DNA of 64,000 bases from positions 130,570,224 through 130,634,223 of the forward strand of contig NC_133898.1 of assembly GCF_964199755.1 (NCBI RefSeq), written 5' to 3'. How positions within the stretch are numbered: the first letter of the stretch is position 1; the number at the start of each line of letters is the position of its first letter. The notes below the pieces were generated by a model. It was not told the DNA's origin. It saw only the letters and a list, made by a program, of their open reading frames with translations, and did no database searches. This stretch comes from Larus michahellis. Its lineage: Eukaryota > Chordata > Aves > Charadriiformes > Laridae. Made by a program: the position numbers and the translations under genes. Positions 43,700 to 56,900 of the stretch are shown in pieces.

Positions 43700-44350
43700 T
43701 CGGCCAGGCTCTCTCACTGAATTTCTCCCCCCACCCCCCCGCCCTCCCCACTCCCCCGTTCACTAAATGCTCCCCAAACAACTCAGACATCAATCGACAG
43801 CAGAAGAAATGGCCGCGCTTTGTCTCCGTGAAGAGGCAGCTTTGCGTCGAGCCCTGTCGGGGCGGCCGGCGGTGAGCCGCCAGCGGGGACCATTTTCACG
43901 TCTCCCTTTGTGAAGGAGCAGCCTTGAGCGAAACGCCACTCGAGGGGCACTGAACGAAATGTACGGTCGCCTCTTCCATGTGGCACTCGGCGCCCGCCTC
44001 CGCCTCTGACGCTAATGATCCGGATGAGGGCTTATTTTTTTTTTTTATTTTATTCCGAGGATAATGGGGAAAAGAAAATGAAAGGGAAAGGGGCCGGAGG
44101 AGGGGAGGTCAGATCCATTTAGGAGCCCAAACTTTTATGGGGAGAGTGCCTCCTGAGTGGCCGCACAAAGGACCTGGCTATACCTGGCTCCGTCCCCCCT
44201 CCACCTCCTCTCCCCCGCCACCTCCGGCCATGAAAAGGGGGAACCAGAACTGTAGGGCCCCCGTGAAAGGCGGGGATAATGGATTTCATTATAGACAAGC
44301 ACATTAAATGTCTATCCACTTGTGTGCAATAAAGGAAAGCTGGTCTTTAG
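43700..44350. promoter_or_regulatory. Candidate regulatory island upstream of POMC
   Basis: Repeat-free stretch with unbiased composition and homeodomain cores, including TAATGGATTTCATTA (44277-44291, an inverted repeat), CATTAAATG (44302-44310) and an E-box CACTTG. It lies about 10.9 kb upstream of the POMC cap site. Function is inferred only. Confidence 0.3.
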
Positions 44351-44829
44351 GTAATCGTGCTGGAGGAGCTCTTGGCTGGGATTGGAGAGTGAGATATTCC
44401 CCTTGGTCCCCTGCCTCGATCCCCCCCTGTACCACCCCATGAAGAGCGAGCTATGGGGTGCAATTCATTTTATAGCCATGTCGGTGTCTACCGTCGCATC
44501 CTTTTTTCTCTCCACCGGCCACAGGGTCGCTCAGGACAAACCTGGAGGGCCAACGTCTACATCTGGCCAGAGAAACAACTTTTGTGGTGGTGGAGTGGGG
44601 TTTGCTGGTGCCTTGGTGGGATCCATCCCAAAGAGAAGTGTCAGCACTGAAAGGTCTTCACGTCCATCACGTCCAGATGGGCCACCACTCTTCCCTCCCC
44701 TGCAATGTCCTCCTTCTGTCTCTCCCTGCCCTCAGCCCCATTTTCCCATCCTCTGCCCGTGGTGTCCCTTCACACAGCACTTCTCTTGGTGTCCCTCATG
44801 GCAAAGCCTTGTGGGATGATCTCAGGGTC

Positions 44830-44975
44830 CCTCTCCCCGCTGTGCTCCTGCTTTACCCAGCACTGCTCTCCAGGCCGGCTGCCTGCTGGGCTGGCACAGC
44901 TCCTGATGGCTCCGGGAAGGATGTTTCAGCCTTATTTTTCTCTCCCACAAGTTGTTGAAGCAAAAGCACGGCCAC
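44830..44975. repeat. Local duplicate, copy B
   Basis: Counterpart of 43310-43470, about 80-85% identical by eye. Confidence 0.75.
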
Positions 44976-45779
44976 GCTTGAAGAAGAGCAGAGAGTGGGT
45001 TGACTGGAGGCGCAGCGCGTGTGAAGAGGTGTGATTTTTGGAGCAATCCGGGTCCCTGCCCCAGCAAGATGAGGTGTCCTTGGTATGTTTTCCGATCTGG
45101 GGGCAGCTGGGGTGATCTGCTCCCTGCCTGGGCTGGTTGCGCTCCCTTCGTTGGTGTGCATGCGTTTGGGACAGCCTCTACTGGCACGGGGGACTTGCTG
45201 CTGGGACTTGCTTCTTCTCCAAGCCACCTTGGGCGGCGGATAGGGACCCAGAGATGGCTGCTGTGCTGGAGATGCAGAAATCAGCCCAGAGGCGCAGCAC
45301 CGTGTCCTGAGCTGGCAGCACATGCCCCGGCTCTGCCCTGACCAACTCCCCGCAGAGACAACGAAAACAAATAAAACCCCTTCGCCTAACATTTTTACAA
45401 GCCAAAAAGCAAAGCCAGCAGCCGATTGTGGGTTGGAAATCCGGCCGGGCTTTTAGTTTTTCCGCCTAACCCTAGAGCTAAACTTGGATTTCATCCTTCC
45501 CAGGGGAAGAGAGGCTGGATCCGCAGGGCTGGATCCAGCCAGAGGGAAGTCAGGGCAGGACATAGCCCCACCATGGCATGTAGGGTCAGGATGCTCGGGT
45601 GTCATGCAAGCTGTGTCCTCCCCTTGTCTCACGCAGACCCACAGCCTTGCTGGGGGCCACCAGTGGTGCAGGAGGGTCCTGTCCATGGAGGTGACAGGTC
45701 CTCCAAAGGCCCATCTGGACCATGGTCATCTGGGATAACTGCTGGAGGACCGGTGAAGTTCAGCCCCCCTCCAAACCAC

Positions 45780-46400
45780 CCGAGAAGATGTTTGCTAATG
45801 AAGCTCCCCTTCTCCAGGCACTTCCTCTCTTTTTGGAGGCCATCTGAGCTGGTTTGCATATCTCCTCTGAGGAAATCGGTCTGGGAACATCATCTGGAAA
45901 CTCTTTACATTAAGGGAAGAAAACCCAACAGCCAAAGCCTTTGTCCAATACGGAAATCTCTGGTTTCAGCTCGCATTCCTACGGCTGAATGATTAGCATA
46001 TTTAATTAAGCAAGCCTGTTGACATTACTTCCTTGCAAAAGCAAAGAGGAAGCCCTGGGACAGTGAATAAAACAAATTGTTGCTGTTCCCTGCCCCGAGC
46101 CCCCGTCCATGGCCAGGTTGGGAAGCTCTCCCCCCAAAATGCTGGGATGGGGCAGGTCACTGCACGCCGTATGAACCTGCCCTCTCCCCAAAACACATCC
46201 CCGGGGTGGGATGGGGGGTTTCTTGGCGAGGGGGAGCCGTGCCATCCTGCCAAGGCATCGGCTTAATCTCCTGTATGCTGATAAGGTCACGCCGGGACCT
46301 GTGCTCCTCCCTCCTGTGAGTCGTCTGAGACCGGCAGCTCTCTCGGCCCTATTTATAGTGCGGTGATAGGATCAGGGGGAATAAGCATTTAGTGCCCCCT
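45780..46400. promoter_or_regulatory. Second candidate regulatory island
   Basis: Holds TTTGCATAT (octamer-like), TGATTAGCATATTTAATTAA, TGATAAGG (GATA type) and CTATTTATAG at 46349-46358, a perfect MEF2-type palindrome. No repeats. Function inferred only. Confidence 0.28.
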
Positions 46401-47559
46401 AAATCACACCTCGCTCCCCATGGCCAGTCGGTGCTCGCTGATCTCTGCTCCTGCCACTGGAGAGCCCGGCCAGGACTTTTGAAGGTATGTTGGGAGCTGG
46501 GGTGCTGCTGGGGATCCGTGGCATCCTTCCCAGTTCCCTATCCTCACCGGAGAGGGATGGGGATGGCTTTTGGTTGGGAGAAACCTTGGGAGCAGACTCG
46601 GAGAGTGATGGGGCTGGGAGCCCTGGTGTCTGGCAGGGATCAGGAGGCAGCTCTGGCTGCAAGAGGAGCCCAATTTCTCTGGAAAAATGGGACCAAGTTG
46701 TACATTTGTCTTGCCTGGATGGTGGCCAGGCTACCATCCTTCCGCCCCCCCTTGGACCTGAGCCCACATGGGGCAACCAGCCCACGGCCAGGGCCCATCC
46801 AGACTGCCCCCGGGATGGGCTGGTGGTCTAACCCTGCCCAAGGGTGGGTTGGTGGTCTGGGCTACCCATGTAGATGGACACAGTTCACTTGATAACTCCA
46901 TTTATAGTTACATTTGCCAGGAAAATGTCACAGACAGGGACACGGAGAGGGCCCTAAACCCATGCCCTGTGTCCCTGGGCCATGGGGATGGCTGGAGAGT
47001 TTGCTGTGGGTGGGCAGCATGGTGGTTAGGGCTGGTTGCACGTCGTTCCTCTCCATCACCTGTCTCCTTGCTCTGGTTCCCATTTCAGGGAGCGACGGTG
47101 TAGTGGGATACCCCATACAGGGTAGCCTGGTCCTTCCCGTGCACGGTCCTGCGTGGGCAGAAAGCCCTGACGGAGGGGCTGACTGCCCCCGGCCAGACCT
47201 CAGCACCCTCCAAGCCAACGGGCAGCTCTGCAGGAGGGGAAACGCCTCCCACGAAGCTGGTGGAGCCTGGCCAGGAGAACAGGGGATCTCCCGCTGGAGC
47301 TGGTCCCAGCTTGGTGGCCACGGGGGGACACCAGGGAGGATGCTCTATGGGGACAGACGGGTCCCTTGCCTACAGTGACCCCTTTGGCAGGAGCTCTGGG
47401 ATCCCTACGGATGTTCGGCTCCCACAAAGCTGCAACCTCACCCGCTAGCTCTTGGGAAAAGAGCTGGTGTTATGCCCTGGGGATTCACACCTTTCTCCCC
47501 GACGGTGTTCGATGATGAGACACGTGGGGTCATCCCCGGGGACCATCCTCACCTGCCTG
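46401..47559. other. Upstream of FReD gene
   Basis: Presumably holds its promoter and 5' UTR, but no TATA box or clear first exon can be picked. A good acceptor-like site (CATTTCAG) at 47081-47088 could start a 5' UTR exon. Confidence 0.35.
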
Positions 47560-47946
47560 ATGGAGGTCTGCCCCGGCACCAGCTCTGCCAGGGTGGGTTT
47601 GCTATCCCTCATCCTCCTGGCCACGCTGAGCAGCCCCTCGCTACAGAAATCCCTGCCCGCGGCGTACAGAGACCACGGGGGTCCCCAGGAGGGCACGGGA
47701 CTCATCCGGTGCGGGGAATACAGCAACCAGGTGCTGCCCAACGGCCGCTGTAAGATCGTGGCCACCTTGCCGCAGGGGGACGAGCAGCGATGCCCGGACA
47801 TGTTTCGTTGCACCGATGAGGTGTCCTACTGGCTCCACGAGAACGAGGAGCGCAAGCAGCAGGTCCTGGAGCTGCGGGAGCTGATCTCGGAGCTGCAAGA
47901 GGAGCTGAGGAACCACCGTCACCGCATCAAAGTCCTTGAGCTTCAG
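47560..47946 (+). CDS. FReD gene exon 1: signal peptide, Cys segment, coiled coil
   Basis: The ATG has G at +4. It encodes [20 protein letters not shown], then a cysteine-bearing segment, then a coiled coil ([20 protein letters not shown]). It ends CTT CAG before GTAAAG. The reading frame stays open upstream to 47452, so an earlier start cannot be excluded. Confidence 0.82.
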
Positions 47947-50900
47947 GTAAAGGGCTACCTTTGGCAGACCGCCTCCATGTGGGTGCCCATGGTCCCTCCC
48001 CATGGCCCCTTCCAGCTCCCAGCAGTTGCAGGGGGCGGACACCCGGTGAAGCATATGGTGTTGTCCTGACCATGGGCTGGGACTTCCCTTAAACCCCAGC
48101 TGCTCCCACTGTGATGGCTCAGGAGCCTTCCAGGGCTGATCTTTCTTAACATTTGCCACAAACCCTTCAGTGTTTTATCTGTGCTACCTTCTCCGTCTTC
48201 AAGCCTGCCTAGGGGGGTTGCTGATCCATCCCATTGCCCATAGCAGGATCCCAGATTAGACCTGGAGTTTTGGAAGGACCACATCTCTGATGGCCATGGC
48301 TGAGCTGGAGAAGCCCTGACCTCCACCGTCTGACACCCTTCCTGTAGTCTCCTTTTCTGGTGCTCATCCCACCCCAGCTCCATCCACCAGCCTCGCAGCC
48401 TGAAGCTTCACGTTTATACATTTTTCCAACCTTGTTTGGCACCTCTGAAGCTCTCCGATGTTTGGCACTGCCACGGGATTTTGCCCGGCAAACACTTGCC
48501 TTGGCTGTCGGCGGTGGTGAGCAGCAGCTTGTCCGGGGTTGTAGCCAGGATCAGGGAGGGAGCAGGGTGTGTTTTTGCTGGCTGTCGGAGTGGTTTCCCA
48601 GCTAAGATGTCTCACTGGGATGTTGACAAGGTGCACAGAGGAACAGCACGGCAGCAATCCACTGGTGTCAGCTGGAAGAGCACCAAGACCACGGGGTGAA
48701 GAGCACCCTTGTCTTTGCTCTTGGAGGAGACGAGGTCGGATAAGTTCTACGTCTGGGGCTGATTTATTCTCTATTTGGCTTCCTTTCATCCTTGCCCTTG
48801 GGCTCCAGGTTTGGAAAGCCTCCTTGGAGCAGCCTTGCAGGGAGAGCGAGGCTGTGCCGGGGGCTGCAGGGCTCTCTTTGAGCGTTGTGATGGCCACACC
48901 GTTGGGTGGGCGTCTTGGTGGGAGCGAGATGTTCCACTGCACCTCTGCCGTTTTGTCCTTGCACTTGCACTGGGACAAGCTGTTGCAATAGGTCTTTGGT
49001 GTCCTGACTTCCCACATCCATCCCCTGGTGATATTTTGTCCCTTAGGACTGTTCAATCTGTCCTTCCCCAATCCCAGCTCCCCGCGCTGGCTCCAGACAT
49101 GCTTCTGTGCTTCCTGGAGCTGCAGCTCTTTCACTGAGCTCCTCGTCTCAGAGCTGAGGAGGGAGATGGATGATAGTGCTCTAAATATTTTCCCTGCAGT
49201 GTTCATCCTCTTAATCCAGTCTTCATTTCCAGGCTCTGAAATGACCCATCTAAAGGCAAGGTGTTTGGTCTAGGGCGGTTGCGCAGGGTCTCTTCGGAGT
49301 CAGAGGGAAGAGGGAGGAGAACCAGTCTCCCTTTGGAGATGTGGGTTGCCTGGTGGTGGGTGTCGAGGGAGCTGGGTTGATGGCCTCCAACAGGACGCTC
49401 GGTGGAGCACAGGCTCTCAGTCCATCTAATATCCATGCCCAGATCCTGCACCTCCTTACGCTGCATGTCGGTCTCCTCCTGCTCGCCAGCTGGTCCAGCT
49501 TGAATTTTGCAAACGAGTTACACACACCCAATCAAATTGGCTGGGGAAACACAAACACTCCCAAGTCTTCCCAGCTGCTGGTGTTTAGACCCCTCGCACA
49601 CGCACGTGCACGTAGACATACACATACGCATGTATATCGTATGCATACACATATATACATGGCCATGCATGTCCACCCTGACCTAGACCTGTGAGCCCCG
49701 TGGCCCACGTCCCTCCAGCTGCCGGCATTTAGACCCTGCAGCACTCACACATGGGAGAGAGCGAGGTTACGCTGAAAAAATAAAATCTAAGGCAAGGACT
49801 GCATAGGAAGAGGAGACAGAACAGCAGGCGGACAAGGGCACTGACTGGCAGCAGGTTAAAGCATGTCCAGCCCTTTTGAAGCCCCCCATCTCTCCATTTT
49901 CCTACACTCATTCCCCACCCCACCCACCCTGACCCTCCATCCCTTCACCACTTTTCCCCTGAACACCCCAGAATAAGTCCCGCAGAGTCCCACCAGCCCA
50001 TAATACTCCTGATAATTGTGTGTACCCCTTCTTAACTGCTGCAGGGCTCAGGTGGACCCTGTTCAAAGCCCCAGCAGGTCCCTTCCTGGCCCATCAGCAG
50101 TGGCTGAAGCCTCTGCTCTTCCTAGTTGTCTCCCTTCTCACCTGCCTGGCACATCCTCCGTCATTTTTTGAAGTTTATTATTCCTTTCCCTGCTATTTGC
50201 TAATTTTTTTTTGTACTGAATCAGCATTAGACAGAGACTGGGTGCTCTCACAGCAGAGCCGATGATTGGCAGCTGGGGAGAAGCTGGTGGAGAGGGATGC
50301 TTCTGGAGCAGCACCTAAGGGTGGGATTCCTCTCGCCCACCTCCCATGTCTGCCATGCAAGGGTGTCTGTGGGATCCAGCCCATCTCGTAGAGATATGAG
50401 CAGTGAACGCAGACATAGATGCTGCTAGGACCACTTGGATGTCTCCTGGAGGATGGGATGAGTTGGTGGAGCTTGTTTCTCCTCAACGGGAGCCCAGGTG
50501 AGCAGTTCTGAAGGAGCTGTGGGTGCTGTGGGGTGCTGCTGGGCTCCTCACCCTACAAGGAGAGCAGAGGGGCACAAGGAGCACCCAGGTGTCCTGGAGC
50601 AGCCAGGTCCCAGGTCCTACCTAGGTGTCTCCAAGTGGTTCTTACCTGGGGGACAGTGGCAGCGACCTCCGTGCCACCAAGATACCACCGCACTGAGAAA
50701 GGGGACATCCTCTGAGATCTTCTGAGATCATCTGTAGAGTTTCAGCCCTCGACTGGAAAAGACCCTGAGCACCCAGCTTGGACATTGGCCCTGCTTTCTG
50801 CAGGGGGGTGGGCTGGAGACCTCCAACCATTTCTTCCAACCTCCATTTTTTTCCATGAGTCTTAAAAACAACACGGTGGGAGGCCCAGAAGAGGAAGGAA

Positions 50901-53900
50901 GGAAACAGAATCTGGAGGGCTGGACAATGAGTGTGTCCTACCGCCCTCCAAGCACCGTCAGAGGGGAAAAGCGAGAAGCGAAGGTGAGCGCTGCGGAGGG
51001 AATTACGGGTGAACGGAGGAAACCAGAGGCAGCCACGGCTGCAGAGCCGCTTCTCCTCCGCTCCCCGCTGGCGCTGGCACTTTCCCGTCAGGAGTTTTCC
51101 CACTGCATTGTCCTGGCCCAACTTCCCAACTCCTGTGCCCAGCCTGGGAAGCTGCTTTCCTCCCGCATCCCTTTGCATCTCCCAGGAGCCGCCCTGCCGA
51201 ATTCCCTGCTGGGGAGGTCTCCTCCGCCTCCCTTCCTCCCACCGAGGAGCTGTTGCTCCCTTAATCCGCCTTCATAAATCAGCTGCCGGCTGCTGCTGGT
51301 TGGTCTCCCGGGGGTTTGCCATCACTTATTTCTCCGGGAGCTTGGCGTGGGCTCATCTGCCTGAGCGGAGACGTCTCTCTGAGCTCAGCATCCCTTTCTG
51401 AGCTGGGTGAGAGCCACAGGCTCTTCCAGGTCACAGCTCCTCTCCGCCTGACGGGGACACCCAAGTTGGGTCAGGCGGGTTGACCCCACCACTGCCATGC
51501 TTCCCTCCTCCCGCTGCGATTTAGGGAGCAAAAAAGAACCCCCTCGCCCATCCCTCCCTTTCCATTTGTAGTCCTATAGCTTTTCCGTGGCTGGGGAATG
51601 CAGAGAGCAGGATCCCGCTGGGCAAAACTACATCCCCGTTTCCCGGCAGCGCAGGGGGATGCGGGGGTGGGAGCAGCGTCAGGGCACCATCGCGGCGGTC
51701 GGGCTGGGCCGTTTTTAATCAGCAGCAGGAAAAAACTCCAGGTATCAAGTGTGGAGGAGGGGACTGTCTGGGAGAAAGCGGCACGGGGTTTACCGGGAGA
51801 GCTGCTGCGTGGGTGAAGGGAGCTGGAAGAAGCCGGTATCGGTCACAGCTCGCAGAGCAGGTCGGGGGGATGGCTGATTTATGGTAGAGCCGGAGACATT
51901 GCCGTCCTGAGCAGGAAAGCATCGTGTCGTTGCACGCCGTCATTCCCACTTTGCTGACCCTGCCTATCCAGCGGCTCTGGATTTTGGGGTAGAGGCTTGA
52001 TGGTTTTTTAGCAGCGTCACGCAGGCACTGCTCAAGCAGCGTTGGGAAGGATATCGTAAAACCATGAGTTACTGCTTCAATAACCCAGCAGCAGTGACGC
52101 CATCTCCGGGGAATAACAAACCAAGACCTGTCCCGGCAGGAATGGGGAGTGAGGTGTGAACCGGGTCCTGGGAGCAGCTGGAAGGGAAGAAAATATCCTC
52201 TGGGCATGTGAACCCCTTCCAGCTGAAGGACATCCCCAACCCTCAGCAACACCACTGCAGTTTTGCAGGCAGTGATGAGTCAAGTGCCAGATCTCTGTGT
52301 CCCCAGGGATATTTAATAAAGCCACAAGCTTGGACGGACACTTGAGAAATCCAGATTTGCCCCTGATGCTGAGGACAGGGAGGTGAGAAAGTAAGCTCAC
52401 TTGTTTTTACAGAATGACGGAATGGTTTGAGTTGGAAGGGACCTTAAAGTTGATCTACTTTAAACCCCCCTGCCCTGGGCAGGGACACCTCCCACCAGCC
52501 CAGGTTGCTCCAAGCCCCGGCCAACCTGGCCTTGAACCCCTCCAGGGATGGGGCAGCCACAGCTTCTCTGGGCAACGTGGGCCAGGGGCTCACCCCCCTC
52601 ACACCAAAGGATTTCTTCCCAATAGCTCATCTCAATCTCCCCTCTTCCAGTGTAAAACCCTTCCCCCTCGTCCCACGGCTCCCCTCCCTGCTCCAGAGTC
52701 CCTCCCCAGCTTTCCTGGAGCCCCTTGAGGGACTGGCAGGGGCTGGAAGGTCTCCGCGGAGCCTTCTCTTCTCCAGGCTGAACCCCCCCAGCTCTCTCAG
52801 CCTGTCCTCCCAGCAGAGGGGCTCCAGCCCTCCCAGCATCTCCGGGGCCTCCTCTGGCCCCGCTCCAACAGCTCCGTGTCTCTCCTGTGCCGAGGCCCCA
52901 GCGCTGGAGGCAGCACTGCAGGGGGGTCTCCCCCGAGTGCAGCAGAGGGGCAGAATCCCCCCCTCGCCCTGCTGCCCACGCTGCTGGGGATGCAGCCCAG
53001 GCTGCGGGGGGTTTCTGGGCTGCCAGCGCACAGTGCCGGCTCCTGTGGAGCTTCTCACCCATCAACACCCCCAAGTCCTTCTCCTCAGGGCTGCTCTCCA
53101 TCCATTCTCCACCCAGCCTGGATCTGTGCTTGCAATTTCCCCAACCCATGTGCACGACCCTGCACTTGGCCTTGTTGAACTTCATGAGGTTCACAGGGAC
53201 CCACTTCTCCAGCCTGTCCAGGTCCCTCGGGATGGCATCCCATCCCTCAGGTGCGTTGATGGCACCACGCAGCATTTTCAGGGTCTTGGAGTGGCTTGTG
53301 AGCCCAAGCGGGTGATGGAGGAAGAGATGTCCCGATGAGGGGACAAAGAAGGGCAGTGCTGATGGAGAACCAGCATCCCTCAGAGCGGACGGGGGCCTGG
53401 GACTGATGGACCCTCGGGAGGGGTTGGGGAGCTCAGTGTAGAGCTGTCGCATTGCCCAGGGGAGGAAGGGGGGGTTCCCAGGCTGCTGTGGGATTTTGGA
53501 GGTGCTGTTCAAGGCTTGCTCTGCCATCTAATGGACAGGGAGCACTGAACAAGAGAGGCGAACGTGTCTGCACTGACTGCATCTGGGCCATGTTCCATGC
53601 ATGCTGGTGGGGCTTGGGGTGTCCATCTCCTGGTACGAGCTGTGGGCATCTCCAGCCAGCTTTACACAAGATCAGAGACCGGCTTTCCTAAAAACACGCA
53701 GAAAAAATGGTCATGAAAGGAGCTTGAGTCCTGTATCACACACGGATGCCATCATTCCTGTTATCAGGACACCAGCTGTTGCCCAAAAAGCAGGAGGTGT
53801 CTCATCACACAATGCGTAGATAAGCTGTGGAGCTCCTTATGAAAACATTATATGGTTCAAGGGGAGATTGGACAGCGTTTCGGGAGGAAACTCCAACCCT

Positions 53901-56900
53901 GGTTGCTAAATAGGTAGAGGCCACATCCATGTTGCAATGGGTTGCAGACTGGGGGGTGTTTGGAGAGGAATCCTGTATTCTTGCCCTGCTCTTGCAGCCC
54001 TTGGCTTGCCTGTTCTTGCCCTGCCTGCCCCAGAACCTGGCAATATCAAGCTGCCCGTGGCTCCCACGGTGGGCTGGGGGCTGGGATGGGGCTGGAGGGT
54101 GAAGGGTGAGGGTGTGAGCACCATCCTTGGGGTCCTTGGTCTCTGTCGGTGCATGCAGCGAATGCTCCTCTGCCCTCTTGCTCCCATCCATGGGGGTCTC
54201 GGGTCCATGCCCCTGACTCTGCGCCGGTCTCCAGGCATCCCCCCCATCCCACCTTTCTCCCTGCCCGCAGCACGAGGAGGCGGCTGGCCGCAACCACAGC
54301 CTGGCCCAACGGGTGCAGGACCTGGAGCATCGGTACAGCGAGGCCAGCACCCTGCAGCACATCCAGGCCACGCTGCTCTACGACATGCAGGCGCAGATCA
54401 ACAACATCTCCGTGCTGACCGACTGGGCCTGGCGCAACCCCACCTGCCTCGGCCCCGCCGAGATGCGGCTGCAGGAGGAGATGCACCATCCAGGTGATGG
54501 GGAGGTGCTGGGGCTGGCTGGGAGGGGGAGCTTCACCCTTACAGCCTCTCGTGAGGCAGGTTATAGAATAATAGAAAGGTTTGGGTCTTGAAGATCATCT
54601 TAAAGATGATCATTTAAAGATCATCTAGTTCCAACCCCCTGCCATAGCATCCTCAAAGGAAGTCGCCGGTCTGTCACCAGCCTGCAACCTACGTGGGACC
54701 TCCCAGCCACCATGCTCTCCAGTTGGTGGGCTGGGATGTCGCAGCTCTTCATCCATCATTCCCCCTGGGATTTACATTCCCATCCACCAGGAGCGTGCAT
54801 CGTCTGCCAGTCCCGTGGTCTCATCCTTTCTGTGTGCTTCGTGGAAGGGCCATCTCCCACGCATGCTCCCTGCCTTCCCTCAGGCTCCTGGCTCTCCCAG
54901 TGATCCCAGTCCGGTGTCCAGGCCACGCTGTGCTGCGGGCTGGTCTAGCTGTGTGTGTAAAAGGAAGGGGAACCAGCTGTATGACCTTTGTGCCTTTCTT
55001 TCTGAGGGTGGGATTCATCCCACCAGGGAGGCTCAGCTCGCAGGTGAGGATGCTTCATGTTGCGTGTCTACATATGCGTGTCCCCGCGTAAGCTGGATAT
55101 TTAAGATAATGAGGCAAACAGCGCATGGACCAAGAGCAATTCAACGTGCTCTTTCCACTGCTATGACTAGTGTCTCAGTTCAGCTGATATCTGGTGCCAC
55201 CCGAAATACTCCAGAGCATCTGGGACACCCATATAAGCCTGGCGGATACACGAGAGGACCTACATGGGACTGTTGAAAGCTGAAAGACAGACAGGATGTC
55301 CCAGGGCATTTCAGATGTCACCGTGCAGCTCTGTGCAGACAAGTCAGCTCAGCCCCTGTGGTAGGTGATAGAGGGAGACAAGGAGAGTGGCTCTTCTCTG
55401 CTCTCCCATGTAAAACCAGGAGGAACTGCCCTCTGGAGAAGCCTCTGAGGACTAGCTGAGACCCTGCCTGAAGTATAGATGGCTGGTGCCAGGTGAAACA
55501 AATCCCACCTGACATATCCCAGTTAAAAAAGTCTTTAGGTTCTCCAGAATGATTTTGATGCCTTTTCCTTGTATGACAAAACCCACAGAGGCAGTTCGGG
55601 GGAAGAGAAACCTTCTGCTATTATCTGCACCAACCGTTGCTGGAGAAGCCGCCTATACTTTATCAACGGATAGGACCTTTTTGGTGTGAGCCTGACAAAA
55701 CTTATCTTTGTTCAGTCTGGAGAAGGCTCTGAGGAGACTTTGTAGCCCCTTCCAGTGTCTGAAGGTGGCCTACAAGAAAGCTGGAGAGGGATTTTTTACA
55801 AGGGCATGTAGTGACAGGACAAGGAAAGATGGCTTCAAACTGGAAGAGGGGAGATTTAGATTGGATATCAGTAAGAAATTCTTTGGTGTGAGGGGGGTGA
55901 GCCCCTGGCCCAGGTTGCCCAGAGAAGCTGTGGCTGCCCCATCCCTGGAGGGGTTCAAGGCCAGGTTGGCCGGGGCTTGGAGCAACCTGGGCTGGTGGGA
56001 GGTGTCCCTGCCCAGGGCAGAGGGTGGCACTGGGGGGGCTTTAAAGGTCCCTTCCCACCCAAACCATTCTGTGATTCTGTGATTTCTGTGTTGCCATTAA
56101 AAAAATAGTTGAACTGAAGACTGTTCCCCAGCCACAACATCCTTAAGTGCAGATCTGCGCTAACGAACCTCATCGCTAATAAGCCCACCACACTCAGGCA
56201 TGAAGCCGGCGTGCTACAGAGGTTTTCAGCTTCAGAAGCAGCCCTGAATCTAGGATTATTTGTCCGGCTCGGCATCATTATTGCGTGTAAACTGTGCTGG
56301 TTTTGGTTGCGTGCCCCTTCCTCCATGCTGTGCACTAACCGCTGTGTCTCTCTGCTCTCTCGCTCAGAGGTGAAGCATGCCAGGAACTGCCCCATCGACT
56401 GTGCTTCCGTCTACTACAATGGGCTCCGGCGGTCTGGAGTCTACAGCATCATGCCCTCGGTCGGTGGGATGCCCATCGAAGTGCTCTGTGAGATGGACAC
56501 CGAAGGTACTGCAGGAGGCGCCTACGTCATCTTCCAGCAGAGCTTTGGGTGGGATTTGTCTAACCTGAGAGTTGTGTCTTGTATCTGAGTTATTCTAAGG
56601 CTACTTTATTGTCAGTGAGAGCAGCATCTCCAGAGGGACTCTTCTCCAGGGACAGAGGACTCGTCCTCTCTGCTGGCTGTAGAAGGGGTTTGGATGAACA
56701 GTTCAAACCAGACATCATGGCTGGGATTCAGCTGCTTAAATACAGGGGTTTAGTGCTCTTGGAGGTGTCCTCATGCATCAAAGATATTTGCAACGCACTA
56801 GTGGATATGACACAGGGCTGAGGGAAACAAGCCCTTCTGGAGTAGCAGCTGGTCACTGAGGGGTGTCTGGAGCATCTCTGGGAAGTTGAGGGGGCAACCG

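Noticed and set aside
33405-47559. Mammalian-type nPE1/nPE2 neuronal POMC enhancers
   Set aside because: These derive from mammalian retroposons and no resembling sequence is evident; only generic homeodomain clusters are seen.
47452-47559. Upstream in-frame ATGs as start of the FReD protein
   Set aside because: They would put about 36 residues ahead of the signal-peptide core; the ATG at 47560 gives a standard signal peptide.
52460-53527. A 355-codon minus-strand frame
   Set aside because: Most of it is the C-terminal end of CR1 ORF2 with no catalytic domain; the rest is intron.
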